NCBI GenBank assembly: GCA_030592245.1
Contig: JAUVJV010000202.1
Coordinates: 1-5,183 of the forward strand
DNA from: Candidatus Eiseniibacteriota bacterium
GTDB taxonomy: Bacteria; Arandabacterota; Arandabacteria; Arandabacterales; Arandabacteraceae
Reading direction: 5' to 3'
Length of the DNA: 5,183 nt
A program made the translations under genes and the position numbers. Below the pieces are notes generated by a model, which was given only the letters and a program-made list of their open reading frames with translations, was not told the origin of the DNA and did no database searches. Positions 1 through 5,097 of this stretch are shown piece by piece. Numbering within the stretch: the first letter of the stretch is position 1; each line of letters opens with the position of its first letter.

Positions 1-1020
1 AACTGGAAGTCCAGGTGGCTTTCGGACCAGCTGGAAGAAGCATCGATTGTCGCCGGGCTCGAGACTGAAATCGAGCAGGTCGATCTGACCGGACGCCCCA
101 TGAGCGATCACTTCTCATTCTGGCAGATCGGAATCCCGGGAATCCTCTTCATCGAGGAGCTGGTAGACGAGAAGCCCGTTAATCCTCACTACCATACACC
201 CGGTGATACCCTTGGATTGCTGAGTATGAGCCAGGTCGGAGACAATGCAGGAACCGTGGTGAGCTTCCTCTCCCGGTTTGCGCCCCTTCCGGAGGACACG
301 CTGGTCGATGTGGAGCTCACCGAAGGCAGCGTCGAGTGGGATTGGGACGGAAGAAACCGCGAAGACCCTCCGGTCGCCGGCGACCCGATCGAGACCACTT
401 TAAGGGCCATTAACCTGGGCGCGTCCATGGAGGGCCCGGAGCCGTATGAGTATGAAGTCTGGCAGGGGAGCCGGGACACGGGGAGCCTGGTTCACCGGAG
501 CCTTGAGACCCTGCATCTCCTCTCCGGGGAGTATACCGGTATCGACGCGTCCTGGCAGACCGATCGCAACGCCTATGGTGTGGTAAGCTATGTCTTTGTG
601 CTGGAACCGGTCTCGCCCGGCCTCGAGAGCGATATCTCCAACAATGCCGTCAAGGTAGGTATCGAGACCATGGCCCTGGCGGCAACCCTGGAGAACCTTC
701 ACGTCTTTCCCAACCCGGTGATCACCGTTGCAGACGCGAGCATAACCTTCAACATCTACCATCCCGAAGGTGATGACTTCAGGGGTGCCGTGGACATATG
801 GATCTACGAGATGCTTGGCAGGCGGCTCGGATACGAGAGGCTCGAGCGTGGCCCCGACAAGGACGAGATCCATGTGGGCCGCAACGTGGTCGATCTTGAG
901 GATTTCCTGGATTCGGGCCAGCCCATGCCGCCGGGCTTATACCTGATTGTTGCCGACCTCAAGCTCCTTGGTGTCACGAGTCGGATCAGTGATAAGTTCA
1001 AGTTCGCGGTCGACCGGTAA
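1..1020 (+). CDS. M28-family zinc peptidase, C-terminal part (5' end outside window)
   Basis: Frame 1 is open from the first base to TAA at 1018-1020, giving 339 residues of a longer protein. Numbering from the window edge, residues 35-40 read SDHFSF and residues 42-50 resemble the 'xxGIPGILF' strand; residues 63-70 read HYHTPGDT. This is the classic end of an M28 (aminopeptidase Y/S-like) catalytic domain, in which the His of YHTPxDT (H65) is the last zinc ligand; the other ligands would be upstream. Residues about 103-222 look like a beta-rich CARDB/Ig-type domain ending in 'SNNAVKVGI'. Residues about 229-338 carry 'VFPNPV', 'IWIYEMLGRRL' and 'PPGLYLIVADL', the pattern of FlgD-like or type IX-like C-terminal modules on secreted bacterial enzymes. 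It is therefore probably exported and cleaves N-terminal residues from peptides. It is separated from the downstream operon by 147 nt and a predicted promoter, so functional linkage is doubtful. The family is secure; the exact substrate is not. Confidence 0.88.
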   Translation, partial: NWKSRWLSDQLEEASIVAGLETEIEQVDLTGRPMSDHFSFWQIGIPGILFIEELVDEKPVNPHYHTPGDTLGLLSMSQVGDNAGTVVSFLSRFAPLPEDTLVDVELTEGSVEWDWDGRNREDPPVAGDPIETTLRAINLGASMEGPEPYEYEVWQGSRDTGSLVHRSLETLHLLSGEYTGIDASWQTDRNAYGVVSYVFVLEPVSPGLESDISNNAVKVGIETMALAATLENLHVFPNPVITVADASITFNIYHPEGDDFRGAVDIWIYEMLGRRLGYERLERGPDKDEIHVGRNVVDLEDFLDSGQPMPPGLYLIVADLKLLGVTSRISDKFKFAVDR

Positions 1021-1029
1021 AGGGCCGGC

Positions 1030-1049
1030 CGGGCCCGGGCTTGGGCTCG
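1030..1049 (+). other. GC-rich stem-loop after the peptidase stop
   Basis: CGGGCCC (1030-1036) can pair with GGGCTCG (1043-1049) around a 6-nt loop, with one G-U pair. It starts 10 nt after the peptidase stop codon, where a terminator would be expected. No T-tract follows (the next bases are CGGCAAGG), so it does not look like a standard intrinsic terminator. It might protect the 3' end of the mRNA or be chance pairing in very GC-rich sequence. Confidence 0.3.
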
Positions 1050-1117
1050 CGGCAAGGCCCCGTGGCAAGCCGTCAAAGGCTCCCATTCAGTGACCCCCTG
1101 AACCGGCCCCCAACACG

Positions 1118-1146
1118 TTGACATGAAACTTCACGAGTGCTACCAT
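1118..1146 (+). promoter_or_regulatory. Predicted sigma70-type promoter of the operon
   Basis: A perfect -35 hexamer TTGACA (1118-1123) is followed by exactly 17 nt and then TACCAT (1141-1146), which matches the -10 consensus TATAAT at four of six positions, including the key T1, A2 and T6. Transcription would start near 1152-1154, leaving a leader of only about 15 nt before the GTG at 1168. It lies in the only sizeable gap before the five-gene operon and points in the right direction. This is a consensus match by eye with no experimental support. Confidence 0.55.
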
Positions 1147-1156
1147 TGCCTGTAAT

Positions 1157-1177
1157 GAGCCGCAGGCGTGCGGCTTG
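1157..1177 (+). promoter_or_regulatory. Hairpin over the start codon of the MoaD-like gene
   Basis: AGCCGCA (1158-1164) and TGCGGCT (1169-1175) are perfectly complementary around a 4-nt GGCG loop. The stem can be extended to 1157/1176 by a G-U pair and to 1156/1177 by another. The GTG start (1168-1170) sits at the loop/stem junction, so a folded transcript would hide the initiation site. It may reduce translation of this small gene, or it may hint that a downstream ATG is used. Confidence 0.4.
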
Positions 1178-1425
1178 AGGTTTTGATGAGGTTAAGGGCC
1201 TTGGACGTATCGCTCAGAGCCACTTCGCATCTCTCCGATTTCTTGCCCGAGGGCGGGAAGATAAGTCTGGAGGAGGGATCGAAGGTTGGGGATGTTATCT
1301 CGAAGCTGGGGATCAACACCGACCTGGTTATGCTGATCGTTGTTGACGGTAAGCTTGGTGATGTGGACAGCACGCTCGAGGATGGAGCGGTCCTGGACCT
1401 CATACCACCCATCAGCGGGGGATAG
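1168..1425 (+). CDS. MoaD/ThiS-family sulfur carrier protein
   Basis: An 85-residue protein of the usual size for the beta-grasp sulfur carriers. It shows the N-terminal strand 'EVLMRLRA', the 'LEEGSKVGDVISKLGI' helix region (about 34-49), the central 'VVDGK' strand (58-62), then 'TLEDGAVLDLIPPISGG' (69-85). The protein ends exactly in Gly84-Gly85, the tail that is adenylated and converted to a thiocarboxylate in MoaD, ThiS and CysO. GTG 1168 is chosen because an in-frame TGA lies at 1156-1158 and because starting at ATG 1186 (preceded by TTGAGG) would remove most of the first beta strand; no strong ribosome-binding site precedes the GTG. It is first in the operon, just after the predicted promoter. 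Beside a molybdenum-hydroxylase subunit, the simplest role is sulfur donation for molybdopterin synthesis. A dedicated role with the PLP enzyme downstream is also possible. No MoaE, MoeB or ThiF partner is visible. Confidence 0.85.
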   Translation: MRLEVLMRLRALDVSLRATSHLSDFLPEGGKISLEEGSKVGDVISKLGINTDLVMLIVVDGKLGDVDSTLEDGAVLDLIPPISGG

Positions 1426-1446
1426 AGGGCCGGGGGAAAAACAGTG

Positions 1447-1455
1447 AGGGAGGAG
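1447..1455 (+). promoter_or_regulatory. Strong ribosome-binding site of the hydantoinase gene
   Basis: AGGGAGGAG lies immediately upstream of ATG 1457. It decides the start in favour of 1457 over the in-frame ATG at 1487, which has only a weak purine stretch before it. Confidence 0.75.
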
Positions 1456-1456
1456 A

Positions 1457-2851
1457 ATGTCTGTATCCAGAGCTGAGAATTTCAAGATGGATGTGCTCAT
1501 CGAGAACGGGATGATCCTGGATGAGGCAGGCGCGTTCGAGGGCAGCATCGGCATCGTCGGCGAGAGAATCGTAGGCATCTTTTCCCCGGAAAGCGGTATC
1601 GAGGCCAGGGAGAAGATCGACGCATCCGGAAAGCTGGTGCTGCCCGGCATCATAGATGTGCATGTTCACATGCAGCTTCCCGTAAGCGGCACGACATCGG
1701 CCGATGACTTCGCTTCCGGATCGGCTGCGGCGGCCTCAGGCGGCGTCACCACGATGATCGACTTCGCCACCCAGAAAAGGGGCGAGTCCCTGCTCGATAC
1801 CATCGAGAAACGCAAGGCCCAGGCCGACCCCAAGGTCGCCATCGACTATAGCCTTCACTGCGCCATCACCGACTGGAGCATCAAGACCAGGCGTGAGATG
1901 AGCAAGGTGGTGAAGGCGGGCATCTCGAGCTTCAAGCTCTTCATGGCTTATGAGGACCGCGGCTGGATGACGGACGACGGCGCGCTCTTTGAAGTTTTCC
2001 AGGAGAGCGCCCTCCTGGATGCCGTGGCCGGCGTCCATGCCGAGAACCCGCGCATCATCAAGACTTTCACGCAGAAGGCCCTCTCTACGGGCAGGCGCGG
2101 CGCGAGTCTTCACGGTCTCTCAAGGCCCAACTTCTCCGAGAGCGAGGCGGTGCAACGTGCCATCTATCTCGCATCGTTGAGCGATGCTAGGGTCTATATT
2201 TTCCACATGACCACCCGGGAGGCCTGCCAGATCGTTGAGGAGTGGAGAAGCCAGGGCTATCCGGTGGCGGCCGAGACGTGCCCACAGTTCCTGGTGCTGA
2301 CGGCCGATGTTTACAAGCGCAGGAACGGACATCTCTTCGCGACATGTCCTCCTGTGAGGACGGAGGATGACTGCGCCTATCTCTGGGGAGGACTCGAGAA
2401 GGGAGTGGTTCAGGTCGTATCTACCGACCACTGCAGCTTCACGCGGAAGCAGAAGGACAGGTGGAAGGGTGATTTCAGGAAGATACCCTGCGGCCTTCCC
2501 GGGGTGGAGACCCTGCTTCCTCTGCTCTTCACCGAAGGCCTGATGACCGGCAGGATCACCTCGACCACTCTGGTGGAGACCCTGTGTTCCAACCCGGCCA
2601 AGATATTCGGACTGTACCCTCAGAAGGGCGCGATCCAGATCGGGAGCGACGCCGATCTCATAATCATCGATCCCGGGCGCGAGACCAAGGTCAGCGCCCG
2701 CAATCTCCATATGAAAAGTGATTACTCTCCATACGAGGGGATGGCCCTGAGAGGTTTCCCCGAGATCACCATGTTGAGGGGCAAGGTGATCCAGCGCGAC
2801 GGGGAGTTCCTGGGAAAGAAGGGCGACGGCAAGTTCCTCAAGCGGGATTGA
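1457..2851 (+). CDS. Dihydropyrimidinase/hydantoinase-family amidohydrolase
   Basis: A 464-residue protein, the normal length for cyclic-amide hydrolases (dihydropyrimidinase, D-hydantoinase, allantoinase) that open a cyclic amide or ureide ring in the cytoplasm. The complete binuclear-metal centre is visible: H69 and H71 in 'DVHVH', the carbamylated lysine K160 in 'SSFKLFMAY', H194 in 'GVHAEN', H250 in 'IFHMTT' and D324 in 'STDHC'. Their spacing is almost that of D-hydantoinase. Y165, five residues after the lysine, matches the tyrosine that contacts substrate. The N- and C-terminal beta-sandwich strands are present ('IENGMILDEAG', 'GSDADLIIIDPG'). One difference is that the 'IPNG' motif of D-hydantoinases reads 'IPCG' (C345), and the next stretch 'GLPGVETLLPLLF' also leans to allantoinase/dihydroorotase-like relatives. 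It follows the MoaD-like gene by 31 nt and precedes the PLP enzyme by 15 nt. The family is certain; hydantoin, dihydropyrimidine or another ring as substrate cannot be decided. Confidence 0.93.
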   Translation: MSVSRAENFKMDVLIENGMILDEAGAFEGSIGIVGERIVGIFSPESGIEAREKIDASGKLVLPGIIDVHVHMQLPVSGTTSADDFASGSAAAASGGVTTMIDFATQKRGESLLDTIEKRKAQADPKVAIDYSLHCAITDWSIKTRREMSKVVKAGISSFKLFMAYEDRGWMTDDGALFEVFQESALLDAVAGVHAENPRIIKTFTQKALSTGRRGASLHGLSRPNFSESEAVQRAIYLASLSDARVYIFHMTTREACQIVEEWRSQGYPVAAETCPQFLVLTADVYKRRNGHLFATCPPVRTEDDCAYLWGGLEKGVVQVVSTDHCSFTRKQKDRWKGDFRKIPCGLPGVETLLPLLFTEGLMTGRITSTTLVETLCSNPAKIFGLYPQKGAIQIGSDADLIIIDPGRETKVSARNLHMKSDYSPYEGMALRGFPEITMLRGKVIQRDGEFLGKKGDGKFLKRD

Positions 2852-2866
2852 GGCGGGACGGGCTCC

Positions 2867-4111
2867 ATGGCGAAGGTCAAGCGGCTCACATGCATGAAGT
2901 GTGAAAAGGTCTATGATCATGGCCTTGAGATAATATGTCCGGAGTGCGGGCTCGACGGCATCCTGGATGTCGAATACGACTATGACGAAATGCGCTCTTC
3001 CCTGAAGTCCCGGCCGCTTAAGTCCCGGCCGGAGCGGAACATCTTTCGCTATGTGGACATGCTTCCCTTGAGCCAGCCTCCTCCCGGCATGCTCGAAGTG
3101 GGCTGGACGCCCCTGTACAGCTTCCCGCGTCTCAACGCGGCATTAGGACACGAGCATGTCCACATAAAAGACGACACCGTGAACCCCAGCGCGTCGCTCA
3201 AGGACAGGGCGAGCGCCGTCGCGATCGGCATGGCCCTGGAGGCCGGCAGGCCGGGCATAGCCTGCGCGTCCACCGGCAACGCGGCATCCTCTCTTGCGGT
3301 GCTCTCGGCCTCGGCGGGTCTTAGCTCCTATATCTTTGTTCCGGAGACCATACCCAAGCCCAAGCTCTACCAGATAGGCGCCTGCGCCACCAGGGTGTTC
3401 AGGGTCAAGGGAACTTATGAAGACGCCTTCGACGTGGCCACGGCGTCGATCGGAAAATGGGGCTGGTACAATCGCAATTGCGCGATCAATCCCTACCTGG
3501 TTGAGGGCAAGAAAACGTGTTCGCTGGAGATATATGAACAGCTCGGATACAAGGTCCCGGACTGGGTTGTTGTATCCATGGGTGACGGCTGCATCATAAG
3601 CGGCCAGTGGAAAGCGTTTAAGGAACTCGAGCTCCTGGGGGAGACGGACAGGGCCCCGAAGCTGCTCGGTGTCCAGGCGAGGGGATGCAAGCCCATCGTC
3701 GACGCCTGTGTGGAATGCCGTGATGTGACCCCTGTTGAAGCATCGACGATTGCCGACAGCATCCGTGTCGGTGAACCCCGCAACTGGAGAAAGGCCTTGA
3801 GGGCCTTGAAAGAGTCCGGGGGATGCGCGATAAGCGTCACCGATGAGGAAATCGTCTCGGCGATGTTGCTCTTATCGCGCGAGGCCGGGGTGTTCGCCGA
3901 GCCGGCGGGGGCCACGGGCCTGGCGGGCCTTCGCAGCGCGCTCGGGCAGGGCATGATAGGCAAGGATGAGACCGTGGCCGTTCTCATCACGGGAAGCGGA
4001 TTGAAGGATCCTTCGAGCCTGGACGGGGCGCTGGACATCGCGGACATTCCCGCGGATGTCGAAGCGGTCGCCCGGCACATGAGATCTCAGGGAAAAAGGG
4101 CCGGTGGCTGA
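2867..4111 (+). CDS. Threonine-synthase-like PLP enzyme with N-terminal zinc ribbon
   Basis: A 414-residue fold-type II PLP enzyme. Residues 9-27 form a zinc ribbon (C9-x2-C12, C24-x2-C27), as in many bacterial and archaeal threonine synthases. The catalytic domain begins near 'GWTPLY' (79-84). K112 in 'NPSASLKDRAS' is the Schiff-base lysine, 'STGNAASS' (135-142) is the cofactor/substrate loop, 'NPYLVEGKKT' (208-217) is typical, 'GDGCIISG' (239-246) is the PLP phosphate loop, and 'ITGSGLKDP' (374-382) is the C-terminal signature. Canonical threonine synthase has NPTGSFKDRG, GNGGN and TGHGLKDP at these sites, so this is a divergent subfamily. The reference reaction is O-phosphohomoserine to threonine. 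Among catabolic genes, beta- or gamma-elimination of an amino acid, or a replacement reaction, is as likely. ATG 2867 lies 15 nt after the hydantoinase stop, behind a GGCGGGACGG stretch. The fold is secure; the reaction is not. Confidence 0.88.
   Translation: MAKVKRLTCMKCEKVYDHGLEIICPECGLDGILDVEYDYDEMRSSLKSRPLKSRPERNIFRYVDMLPLSQPPPGMLEVGWTPLYSFPRLNAALGHEHVHIKDDTVNPSASLKDRASAVAIGMALEAGRPGIACASTGNAASSLAVLSASAGLSSYIFVPETIPKPKLYQIGACATRVFRVKGTYEDAFDVATASIGKWGWYNRNCAINPYLVEGKKTCSLEIYEQLGYKVPDWVVVSMGDGCIISGQWKAFKELELLGETDRAPKLLGVQARGCKPIVDACVECRDVTPVEASTIADSIRVGEPRNWRKALRALKESGGCAISVTDEEIVSAMLLLSREAGVFAEPAGATGLAGLRSALGQGMIGKDETVAVLITGSGLKDPSSLDGALDIADIPADVEAVARHMRSQGKRAGG
3002..3031 (+). repeat. 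15-bp tandem duplication inside the PLP-enzyme gene
   Basis: Bases 3002-3016 and 3017-3031 are adjacent copies differing at one of 15 positions (CTG against CTT at the third base). They encode LKSRP twice (residues 46-55) in the linker between the zinc ribbon and the catalytic domain. The reading frame is kept. Confidence 0.85.
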
Positions 4112-4595
4112 CATGGAATCAAGCGACATGGAAATCACACTGACGATAAATGGCGCACAGGTCACGGCCAGGGTCGATCCGGGCTTGAGCCTGCTCGCCT
4201 TCCTGCGCGAGCACCTCGATCTTAAGGGTACGCGTGAGGGATGCGGCAAGGGAGACTGCGGCAACTGCACGGTGCTCCTGGACGGACAGCCGGCGCTGTC
4301 CTGCATATTGTTCGCGTTCCAGGCATCGGGCCGCTCGGTTACCACCATCGAGGGTGTCTCCGAGAAGGAGCGGCTCGCGGTCATCCAGGAATGCTTCATC
4401 GAGAAGGGCGCGATACAATGCGGTTTCTGCACGCCGGCCATGATCCTCTCAGGCAAGGCTCTGCTTGAGAGTAATCCCAGGCCCTCGAGAGAAGAGATCA
4501 GCGAGGCCATATCGGGCGTGCTCTGCAGGTGCACGGGCTATCAGAAGATCGTTGATGCGATTGAGGAAGCTTCATTGAGACAGGGAGGAGGATAG
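4104..4595 (+). CDS. Molybdenum hydroxylase [2Fe-2S] small subunit (CoxS/XdhC-type electron transfer subunit)
   Basis: A 163-residue protein, the standard size of the iron-sulfur subunit of the xanthine dehydrogenase/CO dehydrogenase/aldehyde oxidoreductase family. The plant-ferredoxin-type N-terminal cluster is bound by C47, C52, C55 ('GCGKGDCGNC') and C67 ('LSC'). The C-terminal helical domain holds the second cluster through C106 and C109 ('QCGFCTPAM') and C141 and C143 ('LCRCTGYQ'). Q105 is the family residue near the molybdopterin. The subunit passes electrons from the molybdenum site to FAD in a cytoplasmic complex. The first start, GTG 4104, overlaps the PLP-enzyme stop by 8 nt, which suggests translational coupling, with AAGGG just upstream. 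ATG 4113 (GGTGG 5 nt upstream) and ATG 4128 (giving MEITLTING, the usual family N-terminus) are real alternatives. No molybdenum-binding or FAD subunit follows in the window. Confidence 0.95.
   Translation: MADMESSDMEITLTINGAQVTARVDPGLSLLAFLREHLDLKGTREGCGKGDCGNCTVLLDGQPALSCILFAFQASGRSVTTIEGVSEKERLAVIQECFIEKGAIQCGFCTPAMILSGKALLESNPRPSREEISEAISGVLCRCTGYQKIVDAIEEASLRQGGG
4582..4592 (+). promoter_or_regulatory. Strong ribosome-binding site of the PPC-domain gene
   Basis: AGGGAGGAGGA lies within the last codons of the iron-sulfur subunit gene, where it encodes part of the C-terminal Gly-Gly-Gly. It ends 7 nt before GTG 4600. It fixes that GTG as the start, ahead of the in-frame ATG at 4630, and implies strong translation and coupling. 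Confidence 0.8.
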
Positions 4596-4599
4596 ACGC

Positions 4600-5022
4600 G
4601 TGGAAAAGAGCAGAAAGGGCGATCTGCTGATGATCCGCCTCCGCGACGGCGAGGACTTGCTGGGGGGGCTGAGCGAGGCGCTCAAGGAAGAAGGAATAAG
4701 CTCCGGCGTGATCATCGGCGGAGTCGGGATGGTCAGAGGCGCGGCGATATCCTTCTACGCGGGGAAGGGTGAATACCAGACAAGGCCGGTCGTGGACGCG
4801 GTGGAACTCTGTTCCATGAATGGCAATATCTCCATGTCGGATGGTGAGCTGAGGCTCCACATCCATGTCACGGTGGCGAAGAGGGGTGGTGTGGTCCTGG
4901 GCGGGCATCTCTCGGCCGGAACCGTAAACATGACGGCTGAGATCGGGGTGCTGGTTGCGGGCCAGAAGATGGTGCGCAAGCTGGATCCCGACACAGGTTT
5001 GAAAACGCTCAAGTTTGAGTAG
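4600..5022 (+). CDS. Stand-alone PPC domain (DUF296) protein
   Basis: A 140-residue single-domain protein. Diagnostic stretches are 'GDLLMIRLRDGEDLL' (7-21), 'GISSGVIIGGVGMVRGAAISFY' split over residues 32-53, 'LHIHVTVAKRGG' (86-97), 'GGHLSAGTV' (101-109) and 'TAEIGVLV' (112-119). These match the plants-and-prokaryotes-conserved (PPC/DUF296) domain, which in plants follows AT-hooks and in bacteria occurs alone and forms trimers. H87, H89 and H103 are the conserved histidines that could bind a metal. No AT-hook, signal peptide or membrane segment is present. GTG 4600 is supported by a very strong Shine-Dalgarno sequence and lies 4 nt after the iron-sulfur gene, so the two are surely co-transcribed. 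Bacterial stand-alone members have no established function; a small enzymatic or ligand-binding role in the same pathway is inferred from the operon. The domain assignment is firm. Confidence 0.88.
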   Translation: MEKSRKGDLLMIRLRDGEDLLGGLSEALKEEGISSGVIIGGVGMVRGAAISFYAGKGEYQTRPVVDAVELCSMNGNISMSDGELRLHIHVTVAKRGGVVLGGHLSAGTVNMTAEIGVLVAGQKMVRKLDPDTGLKTLKFE

Positions 5023-5097
5023 CGATCGAGGGCAAATCAGAGTATGGAATGGTAGACAAAGCAGAATAAGAACCAGAGGACGTAGTGGAAATGGGAG

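Noticed and set aside
1021..1062. GC-rich stem-loops and palindromes as a rho-independent terminator
   Set aside because: A stable hairpin can be drawn, but no run of T follows, and such pairing is common by chance in this GC-rich stretch. It is reported only as a stem-loop.
2120..2920. Long open frame (266 codons) on the - strand opposite the hydantoinase
   Set aside because: It is antisense to a gene with complete catalytic motifs and shows no recognisable motif itself. Long antisense frames are expected at this base composition.
3493..4534. Two overlapping - strand open frames opposite the PLP enzyme and iron-sulfur subunit
   Set aside because: The + strand in this region encodes well-conserved families with all key residues. 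The antisense products are low-complexity Ser/Pro/Arg-rich and match nothing known.
5039..5067. Promoter before the aminotransferase, with CAGAAT (5062-5067) as -10
   Set aside because: The -10 match is moderate, but the position 17 nt upstream reads AGAGTA, which does not resemble a -35 hexamer.
5044..5069. Tiny open frames from ATG 5044 and ATG 5049 as leader peptides
   Set aside because: They are 3 and 6 codons long, without a ribosome-binding site or a run of regulatory codons.
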